64,000 nucleotides of DNA from Halorussus salinus (GTDB lineage: Archaea > Halobacteriota > Halobacteria > Halobacteriales > Haladaptataceae), in the NCBI RefSeq assembly GCF_004765815.2, contig NZ_SBIS02000007.1:558001-622000 (forward strand). The letters are read 5' to 3'. Positions 43,034-50,559 of the stretch are shown here, piece after piece. Each line of letters starts with the position of its first letter. The first letter of the stretch is position 1. The notes below the pieces were generated by a model. The model saw only the letters and a list, made by a program, of their open reading frames with translations, did no database searches and had not been told where the DNA came from. The translations under genes were made by a program, and so were the position numbers.

Positions 43034-43747
43034 ATGAACTTCGACAGGCGGAGCTTCCTGAAAGCGAGTAGTGCGGCAATCGTCGGCGGCGCGGCCCTCA
43101 GCGGGTCGGCCTCGGCGAGTCACGTCGGGGTCAGCGACCCGGTCATCTCGACGACCGACCTGAACATCCGCGAACAACCCAGTACCAGCGCGTCGGTCAA
43201 GGCCAGCGCGGACCAGTGGACCGGCGGTCACGTCGTGGACGGTCCCCGGAGCGCGGACGGCTACACGTGGTGGAAGGTCTCGTTCAACCAAGACAGCGAC
43301 AACGGCCGCATCACCGGTTGGGTCGCGGAGGGCGACGCGTGGCTCGACGGCCCGACCGACTTCTCGTACCCCTGCTGGGGCTTCATCACCCAGACTTCCG
43401 CTCAAGACGGCGGTGCCATCGACATCGGCAACGACTACGGGACGCCGCTGGTCGCCGCGCGCGGGGGGACCGCTACCACCGGCTACGGCGACCGGTGTGG
43501 CTACTACGTCTCCATCGACCACGGCGGCGGCTGGACCAGCATCTACTGCCACATGCAGGAACGGTACGTCTCGAACGGCCAGACGGTCTCGGAAGGCCAG
43601 CAAATCGGCGAGATGGGTAGCACCGGCAACTCGACCGGGCCGCACGTTCACTTCGCCATCCGATACAACGGTGCGAACCAGAACATCCCCGGCTTCGACG
43701 GACAGGACCTCATCGCCGGGTCGGGCATCCCGAAGAGCTATCTGTAG
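43034..43747 (+). CDS. Tat-exported SH3b-M23 peptidase-like protein, copy 1
   Basis: The 237-residue protein has a Tat signal (NFDRRSFLKASSAAIVGGAA), an SH3b-like domain at about 37-108 (LNIREQPSTSA, GYTWWKVSF, GRITGWVAEG) and an M23/LytM-like domain. The catalytic His of the YCHM segment and the HxH of GPHVHFAIRYNG are present. The first zinc ligand is not: the usual HxxxD reads GGAID, with Gly for His. Archaea here lack murein, so the target, if any, is unknown. A very AT-rich promoter (about 42985-43010) precedes it. The paralogue follows at 43852. Confidence 0.85.
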   Translation: MNFDRRSFLKASSAAIVGGAALSGSASASHVGVSDPVISTTDLNIREQPSTSASVKASADQWTGGHVVDGPRSADGYTWWKVSFNQDSDNGRITGWVAEGDAWLDGPTDFSYPCWGFITQTSAQDGGAIDIGNDYGTPLVAARGGTATTGYGDRCGYYVSIDHGGGWTSIYCHMQERYVSNGQTVSEGQQIGEMGSTGNSTGPHVHFAIRYNGANQNIPGFDGQDLIAGSGIPKSYL

Positions 43748-43851
43748 GCCAGAGTTCATATTCCAGCTATTTTTGAAGTATTTCCAAATAACAATTAATT
43801 TGCTTTATAGTTAATTTTATTATTTGGTGCCGCATCTAGTGGAAAGAAGTC

Positions 43852-44595
43852 ATGAAAGACGACAAAACCAGCAGACGCAGCTTCCTGAAAGCGAGCGGCG
43901 CAACGATTGCGGGCGCGGCGGCCCTCTCGGGGTCCGCGGCCGCGGCGAAAGACTACAGTTACCTGACGCCGGTGTTCACGACTTCGGACCTCAGCGTCCG
44001 GGAGAATCCGACGACGAGCGCGGCACGAAAGGCCGTCGCCAGCAATCGAACCGGCGGACGCGTGTTCGAGGGTCCCGAGACGGCGGACGGCTACAACTGG
44101 TGGAAGGTCCAGTTCTCCGGCGACGCGAACAACGGCTCGGTCACGGGTTGGGTCGCCGAAAACTGGCTCTCGTCGGCCAACTTCGCCTGTCCGATGACCG
44201 GTACCGTCACCTCGACGTACTGGGACACCCGCGACGGCGGCAGTCGCTACCACCGCGCGGTGGACTTCGCGGACGGCGGCGGCACGCCCATCCACGCGGC
44301 CGCGGGCGGCACCACCGAACACCGCTACGACGAAGGCGGCTACGGCAACTGGCTCCTCATCTACCACGGCAACGGCTGGAAGACCGGCTACGGACACCTC
44401 AGTTCGTTCAACGTCGGCGACGGCGTGTCGGTCAACCGCGGCGACGTGGTGGCCTACGAGGGCGACACCGGTGCTGGCACCGGCCCGCACCTCGACTTCC
44501 AAGTGTGGGACCCGAACTGGGAGAAGAAGCGTTCGTACTACGACGACGGCGACGCGGCCGTGCAGGGCACCGGCGTCCCGCGCGCATTCTTCTGA
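43852..44595 (+). CDS. Tat-exported SH3b-M23 peptidase-like protein, copy 2
   Basis: The 247-residue paralogue of the preceding gene has Tat signal KTSRRSFLKASGATIAGAAA, SH3b-like repeats (LSVRENPTTSAARKAV, NWWKVQFSGD, GSVTGWVAENWL) and an M23 domain with the first zinc motif intact (YHRAVDFA, HxxxD) and GYGHLSSF. The final HxH motif reads GPHLDF, with Asp in place of the zinc-binding His. Asp can sometimes replace His as ligand, so activity is open. Its own AT-rich promoter lies at 43795-43825. Confidence 0.85.
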   Translation: MKDDKTSRRSFLKASGATIAGAAALSGSAAAAKDYSYLTPVFTTSDLSVRENPTTSAARKAVASNRTGGRVFEGPETADGYNWWKVQFSGDANNGSVTGWVAENWLSSANFACPMTGTVTSTYWDTRDGGSRYHRAVDFADGGGTPIHAAAGGTTEHRYDEGGYGNWLLIYHGNGWKTGYGHLSSFNVGDGVSVNRGDVVAYEGDTGAGTGPHLDFQVWDPNWEKKRSYYDDGDAAVQGTGVPRAFF

Positions 44596-44643
44596 CCGGT
44601 CACAGACGCTACGCTTTTTTCGACGGGTTCCCGAGGTAGCGCC

Positions 44644-45231
44644 ATGACAGACGAGTCGATAGCGGCGGCGGCCGATGCGATTGGCAGGGGCGAACTCGTC
44701 GTTTACCCGACCGAGACGGTGTACGGCCTCGGCGCGGACGCGCTGGACGAGGAGGCAATCGAACGCGTCTTCGAGGCGAAACGCCGGGCGCGGGACAAGC
44801 CGGTCTCGCTCGCGGTGCCGGACGTGGACGCGGCGCTGGAGTACGTCCGCGCGACCGACCGCGAGGAGCGGTTCATGTGCGAGTTCCTCCCCGGTCCCGT
44901 CACCGTCCTGTGCGAGAAGCGCGAGGAGGTCCCGGACGCGTTGACCGGCGGGCGCTCGCGCGTGGGGATTCGAGTCCCCGACCACGAGGTCGCGCTCGCG
45001 CTCTTGGGCGAGACCGCGCCCGTCACGGCCACGAGCGCGAACGTGAGCGGGCGGCCGAGCGCGACCCGCGTCGCCGACCTCGACGACGAGATTCGAGACG
45101 CCGCGGCGGTCGTCGTGGACGGCGGCGAGACCGGCGGGACCGGGAGTACGGTCGTGAACGTCGCGGACGGGAGCATCGTGCGCGAGGGACCGAACGCCGA
45201 CGACGTGCGGGCGTGGCTCGGCTCGGAGTAG
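44644..45231 (+). CDS. Sua5/YrdC-type threonylcarbamoyl-AMP synthase
   Basis: The 195-residue protein has the YrdC-domain signatures GELVVYPTETVYGLGADAL (about 18-36), KRRARDKPVSLAVPD (about 49-63), FLPGPVTVL and VTATSANVSG (about 130-139). The enzyme makes threonylcarbamoyl-AMP from threonine, bicarbonate and ATP, which KEOPS proteins use for t6A37 in tRNAs reading ANN codons. It has only the YrdC domain and lacks the Sua5 C-terminal domain. The start ATG at 44644 is 49 bp after the M23 gene. Confidence 0.9.
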   Translation: MTDESIAAAADAIGRGELVVYPTETVYGLGADALDEEAIERVFEAKRRARDKPVSLAVPDVDAALEYVRATDREERFMCEFLPGPVTVLCEKREEVPDALTGGRSRVGIRVPDHEVALALLGETAPVTATSANVSGRPSATRVADLDDEIRDAAAVVVDGGETGGTGSTVVNVADGSIVREGPNADDVRAWLGSE

Positions 45232-45253
45232 TTCACCGAAATCAGTCACACCC

Positions 45254-45287
45254 GTAATACTTTTTTGGTATTACGACGGAGTATTAC
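45254..45287. promoter_or_regulatory. Triple GTATTAC operator before AbrB-VapC locus
   Basis: GTAATAC at 45254-45260 and GTATTAC at 45268-45274 form a perfect inverted pair around TTTTTTG, and a further GTATTAC sits at 45281-45287, two bases before the ATG. The spacings of 14 and 13 bp put the sites over the TATA and transcription start, as expected for autorepression by an AbrB-type antitoxin. Confidence 0.65.
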
Positions 45288-45289
45288 TT

Positions 45290-45508
45290 ATGAGTCGAGT
45301 GACGAAGAAGGGCCAAGTAACGATCCCGAAGGAAGTGAGAGAGAACCTCGGGATTCGGCCCGGCGACGAAGTGGAGTTCGTCGAAACCGAGAGTGGCTAT
45401 CAAATCAGGAAGGAAGCCGAAGAGAATCCCTTCGAGAAGTGGCGTGGAGTCGCCGACACCGAAAAAAGCGTCACGGAGCGGATGACCGAGTTACGGGGCG
45501 AACGGTGA
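45290..45508 (+). CDS. AbrB-type antitoxin (VapB-like)
   Basis: The 72-residue protein is almost only an AbrB swapped hairpin: MSRVTKKGQVTIPKEVRENL, then GIRPGDEVEFVETESGYQI. The short C-terminal tail (NPFEKWRGVADTEKSVTERM) would contact the toxin. A VapB role is supported by overlap of its TGA with the GTG start of a PIN-domain gene. An elaborate repeated operator immediately upstream suggests autoregulation. Confidence 0.88.
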   Translation: MSRVTKKGQVTIPKEVRENLGIRPGDEVEFVETESGYQIRKEAEENPFEKWRGVADTEKSVTERMTELRGER

Positions 45509-45981
45509 AAACCGTCGTAGACACGAGTGCAGTAATTGCACTCATGAACTCCGACGAAAAGCACAACGAACGAGCGGCGGATTTACTCATGCAGGCGTAC
45601 TCTGAGGGTGCGCTAATCGTTGCACCCGTGACGTACACCGAATTGAGTGCAGACTCGTACTTCCAGACCGCATCCGACCTCGACGCTTTTCTCGAAGACA
45701 CCGGAATTCGTGTCGAAGAGCCAAACACGGATGCATTGTTCAGGGCAGGTGACGCGTTCCAAACGTATCTCGACCGGCGAGGTGAAGAACTCCAGTGTAG
45801 CGAGTGTGGTACAGAACGCGTCTTCGACTGTCCGAACTGCAATGCAAACGTCACCGCACGTCAGCACGTCCCTGCCGACTTTCTAATCGGCGCACAAGCA
45901 GAGACGCAAGCCGACCAGTTGCTGACGTTTGACGGTGGATTCTTCGAGACGTACTTTACCCTCGACATCCGCTCGTTCTGA
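45505..45981 (+). CDS. PIN-domain toxin (VapC-like) with zinc-ribbon insert
   Basis: From the GTG at 45505 the product has 158 residues. PIN acidic residues are present: D6 (VVDTSAVIALM), E46 (TYTELSAD), D125 (PADFLIGAQAE) and D143 (LLTFDGGF). Between the second and third, a loop contains C98xxC101 and C109xxC112 (QCSECGTERVFDCPNC), a likely zinc knuckle not found in ordinary VapC proteins. It could steer RNA recognition. A longer in-frame reading from 45265 would start inside the antitoxin and is rejected. The stop is one base from that of the convergent Cas4-like gene. Confidence 0.86.
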   Translation: MKTVVDTSAVIALMNSDEKHNERAADLLMQAYSEGALIVAPVTYTELSADSYFQTASDLDAFLEDTGIRVEEPNTDALFRAGDAFQTYLDRRGEELQCSECGTERVFDCPNCNANVTARQHVPADFLIGAQAETQADQLLTFDGGFFETYFTLDIRSF

Positions 45982-45982
45982 A

Positions 45983-46651
45983 TTAAAACCCCAGTAACGA
46001 CTTCAGCGACCGCGTTTTCACGCCGCACTCCGCCCGAAAATCGCAGGCACCACACTTGGCGTCGTTCGTCAGCCGCGGCGGCGGGCCGTCGAGCGTCCGG
46101 GCGGCCTCGACCGCGGTCCGGTAGGCCGCCTTCCGACGCGTGCCGATGGAAATCTCGCGGACGATACCGTGGGTCGGGTACTCCACGAACGCGCGCTCGA
46201 CGGACTCCTCGTTCTCCCACGAGAGCGCCTTCGCCGCGGCGACGAGTCGGACCGACTGGGGTTCCCAGACGCCCTGTTCCGGCGGGTCGCCGGTGAAGAC
46301 CATGGCGGGCGTGGGCACGTCGAGCGACAGGACCTTGTGGACGATGCCCCGGCACTCCCTGCCCTCGGTCAACTGCTCGCGCTCGCTCGGGTCCCGAATC
46401 TCCGGCCACGCACCGTCGAACCGGTGGCGAGCGTGGTCCAGATTCGACCGGAACTCGTCGGGTTCGACCGCGAGCGGGAGAGTCGCTAACTCCTCGCGGT
46501 CGGCCGCCAGCAGGTCGCCGTAGCGAAAGGCCAGTTCCCGGCGCTCGGTAACTTCGTCGGGGACCGTTATCTCGTCCTCGCGCCGTCGGTAGTACAACTT
46601 CCGCGGGCAGTACGCCGCGGTTTCGAGATCGCTGAACGGAATCTTCGACAC
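45983..46651 (-). CDS. Cas4/Dna2-type nuclease-like protein (solo Cas4)
   Basis: From GTG 46651 the product has 222 residues, MSKIPFSDLETAAYCPRKLY, a standard Cas4 opening with the first Fe-S cysteine (C15). Three C-terminal cysteines (KCGACDFRAECG) complete a 4Fe-4S site. The middle (VFTGDPPEQGVWEPQSVRLV, then AAAKAL) holds plausible RecB-type D and K residues. The start is chosen because a TTTATC box lies about 30 bp upstream; a GTG at 46702 has TTTAA almost touching it. No CRISPR array or other cas gene is visible, so this is a stand-alone Cas4 homologue. Confidence 0.72.
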   Translation of the reverse strand: MSKIPFSDLETAAYCPRKLYYRRREDEITVPDEVTERRELAFRYGDLLAADREELATLPLAVEPDEFRSNLDHARHRFDGAWPEIRDPSEREQLTEGRECRGIVHKVLSLDVPTPAMVFTGDPPEQGVWEPQSVRLVAAAKALSWENEESVERAFVEYPTHGIVREISIGTRRKAAYRTAVEAARTLDGPPPRLTNDAKCGACDFRAECGVKTRSLKSLLGF

Positions 46652-46975
46652 GCGAATGGTTCGTCCCGGCTTCGGAGATAAATCTTGACCAACTATAGAC
46701 ACGTTAAAGAAAGGAAGATATGTTTCTGACCGACGAAGTTATCGAGCGCCCGGCCGAACCCCTGACGGCAGAAACTCGACTAAGCCACCGATACGGAACT
46801 AGCATCCGTGCGAGCGAAGCGAGCGCGGTTCACCGCGAGCAACGCGAGCGGACCAAGGAACCGTCGAAGGAGCGTCCGAACGAAGTGAGGACCGACCGAG
46901 GCGGTGACGCCGTGTTTTTGATCGAGCTTTTGCAAGGGCGGCGCTCTCGTGCGCCGCCCGCAGGAAAAGGTCGTC
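46652..46975. other. Repeat-like intergenic region, no gene
   Basis: The 46800-46860 stretch reads as runs of GCGAGC/GAAGCGAG and ACGCGAGCG, a style common in haloarchaeal intergenic DNA. It is followed by TTTTTGATCGAGCTTTTGCA and a strong stem-loop at 46936-46959. The open frames across it are Arg/Ser-rich and not convincing. Confidence 0.5.
46936..46959. terminator. Strong GC stem-loop
   Basis: GGGCGGCGC, loop TCTCGT, GCGCCGCCC: a perfect 9-bp stem. It lies 16 bp beyond the end of the Cmi4-like gene, which is on the minus strand, so it would be a fitting terminator for that gene; on the minus strand it is followed by TTGCAAAAGCTC and later AAAAACAC rather than T-runs. Confidence 0.45.
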
Positions 46976-47578
46976 TCAGAAGGAAACGTTCGTCTCCATC
47001 CCCTCGGTCGCGTCGTCCAAGCCGTCCTCTTGAACGCTCTCGGTCATTCGGTCCGAGAGTTCGCGGTCCTGAAGGATGTTCTCGAACTCGTTGCGGAACT
47101 GGTCGTTGACGGTGCGGCGCTGTCGTTTGGCCTCGACGACCCGGCGGTAGCGCCGGACCGTCGATTCGCTCACGTCGAGTTCGGCGGCGCACTCGCTGGT
47201 CGAGGAGTCCGCTTCGAGGAGGTCCCGAAGTGCGTCCAACTCGAAAGGCGCGTCTTCGTCGGCGTCGCGCAAGAGGTGGAGGTCGATGCGGGCGCGAGCC
47301 ACCGTCTTGCCCAGCGAGGCGTCGCCCAACTCGCGGGCGATGTCGGCGTCGGAATCGCCCGCGTAGAAGCCGCGGACGACGGTTACGAGGTCCGTGTCCG
47401 AGAGCGTCGTGGCGAAGTCGTAGCGGTCGCGCATCTGTCCGACGACCTCCGCCAACCGGTCGTCGATAGCCGCCTCCGAATCCAGTGACCCGTGGGTCTC
47501 GACCTGCTGTTCGGTGACGGTGGATTCGTCGGTGACATCCATGAAGATGTCCCGGAGTTCCTCTGTCTTCTCGTCCAT
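46976..47578 (-). CDS. HTH protein resembling conditioned-medium-induced protein 4
   Basis: From ATG 47578 the product has 200 residues. It begins MDEKTEELRDIFMDVTDES and contains two helix-turn-helix-like units: LVTVVRGFYAGDSDADIARE (about 84-103) and ECAAELDVSESTVRRYRRVV (about 137-156). I recall proteins of this type in haloarchaea as conditioned-medium-induced protein 4, putative transcription factors. The long upstream in-frame extension lacks protein-like composition. TTTTTATAC on the minus strand, about 40 bp upstream, may be the TATA box. Confidence 0.75.
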   Translation of the reverse strand: MDEKTEELRDIFMDVTDESTVTEQQVETHGSLDSEAAIDDRLAEVVGQMRDRYDFATTLSDTDLVTVVRGFYAGDSDADIARELGDASLGKTVARARIDLHLLRDADEDAPFELDALRDLLEADSSTSECAAELDVSESTVRRYRRVVEAKRQRRTVNDQFRNEFENILQDRELSDRMTESVQEDGLDDATEGMETNVSF

Positions 47579-47648
47579 TATTTTACGATGTGGGGTGGGT
47601 CGTGATGGGTGTATAAAAACCTGTCGGCGGATGGGAACCACGCGAGCG

Positions 47649-47680
47649 TCGTCAACCGAAGCCCTCTTTCCGGTTGACAG
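47649..47680. promoter_or_regulatory. Putative BirA-type biotin operator before bioY
   Basis: GTCAACCG at 47651-47658 and CGGTTGAC at 47671-47678 form a perfect 8-bp inverted repeat. Written as GTCAACC-N14-GGTTGAC it matches the architecture and most bases of the known BirA site (T-GT-AACC, 14-15 bp, GGTT-AC-A). It ends 15 bp before the bioY ATG. Confidence 0.65.
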
Positions 47681-47693
47681 TCCACGGGCGAGT

Positions 47694-48278
47694 ATGAGTA
47701 CCGACACGGCTTCAGTCGAGTTGGTCGGCGAGGAAACCGCCGAAAACGTCGCCCGCGCGGCCCTGCTGGCCGCGCTCACGGGAGCGTTCGCCTACGTCTC
47801 GTTCCCGAATCCGGTTTCACCCGCACCGGTGAGTCTGCAAGTACTGGGCGTCTTCCTCGCCGGACTCCTGCTCGGTCCGGTCTGGGGCGGCGTCTCGATG
47901 GCGCTGTACCTCGCCGCCGGAGCGGTCGGCGCGCCCGTCTTCGCTGGCGGGTCCGCCGGAGTCGCGGTGCTGTGGATTCAACCGACCAGTGGCTATCTCT
48001 GGTCGTACCCCGTCGCGGCGCTCCTCGTCGGTGCAATCGCACACGGCGGTCTCCAGTTGCGCGAGTCGGTTCCCCGCTCCATCCCGCGACTCGTCGGCGC
48101 GATGGTCGTCGGCACCGCCGTCATCTACGCCTTCGGCGTGGGCGTGATGTCGTTCGTCCTCGACATGACCCTCCAGAAGGCGTTCCTCGCCGGAGCGGCC
48201 GCCTTCATCCCCGCCGAAGCGTTCAAAATCGCGGCCGCCATCGGCGTCGTCCGGAGCGACCAAATCGTCGCCGAGTAG
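47694..48278 (+). CDS. bioY: BioY biotin-binding membrane subunit (ECF transporter S component)
   Basis: The 194-residue membrane protein has about six helices and BioY landmarks: ALTGAFAYVSFPNPVSPAPV, SLQVLGVFLAGLLLGPVWGG and LYLAAGAVGAPVFAGGSAGV. BioY binds biotin at the membrane; with the ATPase and EcfT subunits encoded next, it forms an energy-coupling-factor importer. The ATG at 47694 is chosen over starts upstream because the MSTDT opening is followed directly by the first helix. A BirA-like operator lies in the promoter. Confidence 0.9.
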   Translation: MSTDTASVELVGEETAENVARAALLAALTGAFAYVSFPNPVSPAPVSLQVLGVFLAGLLLGPVWGGVSMALYLAAGAVGAPVFAGGSAGVAVLWIQPTSGYLWSYPVAALLVGAIAHGGLQLRESVPRSIPRLVGAMVVGTAVIYAFGVGVMSFVLDMTLQKAFLAGAAAFIPAEAFKIAAAIGVVRSDQIVAE

Positions 48279-48335
48279 CGAGACGAAGACGAGACAGGGA
48301 CCACAAAGAGATTCGAGGACACACGAGGACAGTTC

Positions 48336-49145
48336 ATGATAGAGACCCGAAATCTGGTCCACCGGTACGGCGGCGCTGGCGACGCCAGCGGAGGAGACGA
48401 CGAGGAGAGCGTCGAGAGCGACGGCAGTGGCGGTGACGCCAGTGACGGCGACGACCACAGACCCGCCGCAGTAGACGGCATCTCGCTCCGTATCCCGGAC
48501 GGCGAGTTCGTCCTGCTGGCTGGCCCGAACGGGTCGGGCAAGTCCACGCTCGTCCGGCACTTCAACGGCCTGCTGGACCCCGACGAGGGCGAGGTGCTGG
48601 TGGACGGTACGCCCGTCGCCGACGACCTCGTGGCGGCCCGGACCAGCGTCGGGATGGTGTTCCAGCAACCCCGCGACGGGTTCGTCGCGGCCACGGTCGG
48701 CGCGGACGTGGCGTTCGGCCCGGAGAATCTGGGCCTCTCTCACGACGAGATAGACCGGCGAGTCTCCGACGCGCTCGCGGCGGTGAACATGGCGGGCCGC
48801 CGCGACGAGCGCATCGACGAACTCTCGGGCGGCGAGCGCGAGCGCGTCGCCATCGCGGGTGCGCTGGCGATGGACCCCGACCACCTCGTGCTGGACGAAC
48901 CGTTCACCGGACTGGACGCGCCGGCGCGCGAGTCGGTGGTCGAGCAGTTGCGGAGTCTGAAAGCGTCGGGCACCGGCGTCCTCCTCGTGACTCACGACCT
49001 CCGGGACGCCTTCGACCTCGCGGACCGAATCGTCGCGCTCGCGGACGGGCAGGTGGCCGTGGACGAGGTGCCCGCTGACGCCCGCGAGCGGCTTCCGGAC
49101 CTCGGGATTCGCGTGCCGCCGCGGGAGGTTTCCGGAAAACGGTGA
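48336..49145 (+). CDS. ECF transporter ATPase (BioM/EcfA)
   Basis: The 269-residue ATPase has Walker A LLAGPNGSGKSTLVRHF, Q-loop GMVFQQPRDGFV, signature LSGGERERVAIAGAL, Walker B LVLDEPFTGLD and VTHDLRDAFDLA. An unusual 35-residue Asp/Gly/Ser insert (residues about 12-47, for example DASGGDDEESVESDGSGG) separates the first two strands. It energises BioY with EcfT. Start ATG 48336 is 57 bp after bioY, and its end overlaps the ecfT start by four bases. Other S-components might share it, but the location favours biotin. Confidence 0.9.
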   Translation: MIETRNLVHRYGGAGDASGGDDEESVESDGSGGDASDGDDHRPAAVDGISLRIPDGEFVLLAGPNGSGKSTLVRHFNGLLDPDEGEVLVDGTPVADDLVAARTSVGMVFQQPRDGFVAATVGADVAFGPENLGLSHDEIDRRVSDALAAVNMAGRRDERIDELSGGERERVAIAGALAMDPDHLVLDEPFTGLDAPARESVVEQLRSLKASGTGVLLVTHDLRDAFDLADRIVALADGQVAVDEVPADARERLPDLGIRVPPREVSGKR

Positions 49146-49849
49146 CGCTCAGTTACCGCCCCGGCGACTCGCTCGCCCACCGACTCGACCCCCGGAGCAA
49201 GCTGGCCTTTCAGGTCGCGTTCGCGCTCGCGGCGTTCGCGCACACGACTCCTCGGGGACTCGCCGCGCTGACCGCGCTCGTCCTCGGGGTCCTCGTCGCG
49301 TCGGGGCTGTCGGTCCGGCGGGCGCTCGCGGAGTACCGGTTCGTCTTCCCGTTCCTCGTCGCCGGACCGCTGTTCTCGGCGGCGACGCTCGGCCCGCCGT
49401 GGATTCGCTGGCAGGCCGGGTTCGACACCCTGCTCGCGAGCTATCGCGTCGTGTTGGTCCTGCTGGTGAGCGCGGCGTACCTCCGGACGACGCCGGTCAG
49501 GGACTCGCGCGCCGCGATTCAGCGCCTCGTGCCGGGGAAAACCGGGCGACTCCTCGGGACGGGCGTCGGCTTCGTCTTCCGGTTCCTGCCGGTCTTGCAG
49601 GCGGACCTCCGGCGGATTCGAGACGCCTCGGCCGCGCGACTCGGCGACCAGCAGTCGCTCGTCGCCCGGATGCGCCGGGTCGGCATCTCGGGACTGGCGC
49701 GGGCGCTCTCGCGGGCCGACCGGTTCGCGCTCGCGCTCCGGGCGCGGTGTTTCTCGTGGAACCCGACGCTTCCGCCGCTGGCGTTCTCGCGGGCCGACCT
49801 GCCGGTCTTCGGCGCGAGTCTCACGTTGCTCGCGTGGGCGGTAGTCTGA
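49142..49849 (+). CDS. ECF transporter transmembrane subunit (BioN/EcfT)
   Basis: The 235-residue membrane protein starts with GTG overlapping the ATPase stop. The N-terminus SYRPGDSLAHRLDPRSKLAF is the classic EcfT opening. A coupling-helix region ARLGDQQSLVARMRRVGISG, with the Ala-Arg-Gly-type motif region nearby (ALRARCFSW), contacts the ATPases. It completes the bioYMN-type operon. Length is normal. Confidence 0.88.
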   Translation: MTLSYRPGDSLAHRLDPRSKLAFQVAFALAAFAHTTPRGLAALTALVLGVLVASGLSVRRALAEYRFVFPFLVAGPLFSAATLGPPWIRWQAGFDTLLASYRVVLVLLVSAAYLRTTPVRDSRAAIQRLVPGKTGRLLGTGVGFVFRFLPVLQADLRRIRDASAARLGDQQSLVARMRRVGISGLARALSRADRFALALRARCFSWNPTLPPLAFSRADLPVFGASLTLLAWAVV

Positions 49850-49999
49850 ACCGTCGCCGACAGAGAACGAACGTCCTCGCCACCGGGTCGCAGTTCCGAC
49901 TCCGAACCGAAGGATGCGAACAGTTCCGGAAATTAACTAATCGAGGAGGGAGCGAGACCATCAGTGTGAGTTATCTCGCACCCCGTGCCATCGACTGTC

Positions 50000-50461
50000 A
50001 TGGGAATCCTTCGAGGCACCAAACTGGCGTTCGTCGGGGTAGTCGGTGCGGCCCTCGCGTGGTGGTTCGGAGTCGGGCCGATGCTACGAGAGTACGAAGT
50101 AGTCGAGGCGGCCCTCCGGTTGCCGGTAATCGCGCGACTCGTCGAGGAGTACGCCGCCCTCCTCGACTGGAGCGTCGGGGTCTTCGTCGCCGTCGTCGTC
50201 GCCGACCTGTTCGGCTACCTCGGGGCGCGGAACACGAATCGGAACGTCGAACTGAGTTCGACGTTGGGTGTCGGCAAAGGAGCGAGTGCAGTCGTCGCGG
50301 GAGTCGTCGTGTTGGCGTTCGAAGAACCTCTCTTCGCCGAGTTCGCGCGCCGAGCGCCCGAGGTCACGGATTTCGTTCGGACGTACCTCGGGGAGGCCGG
50401 GTTCTGCTTCGCGCTCGGAATCTGGGCCGGTGCGGTCGTCGCGGACGTGATACGGCTGTGA
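50000..50461 (+). CDS. Membrane protein of unknown function
   Basis: From ATG 50000 the protein has 153 residues with about four hydrophobic stretches (LAFVGVVGAALAWWFGVG, SVGVFVAVVVADLFGYLG, GASAVVAGVVVLAFEEPL and FCFALGIWAGAVVADVI). A GTG 15 bp upstream is possible, but a GTTATCT box about 25 bp before the ATG suggests leaderless initiation here. No charged motif points to a function, though acidic residues sit at helix ends. It lies between ecfT and the Fe-S oxidoreductase gene. Confidence 0.6.
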   Translation: MGILRGTKLAFVGVVGAALAWWFGVGPMLREYEVVEAALRLPVIARLVEEYAALLDWSVGVFVAVVVADLFGYLGARNTNRNVELSSTLGVGKGASAVVAGVVVLAFEEPLFAEFARRAPEVTDFVRTYLGEAGFCFALGIWAGAVVADVIRL

Positions 50462-50559
50462 CTCGATAGCGGGAAAACTGTAAACTCCGAGTCCGTTTTC
50501 GGCCGGGGAAGCGGGCTGAGTCGGTAAAACTTAAGCGAATCCTGTGCCCCGTGTACAAC

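Noticed and set aside
46720-47109. Open frame between the Cas4-like and Cmi4-like genes
   Set aside because: Translation is dominated by intergenic repeat-like GCGAGC runs and overlaps the end of a real minus-strand gene.
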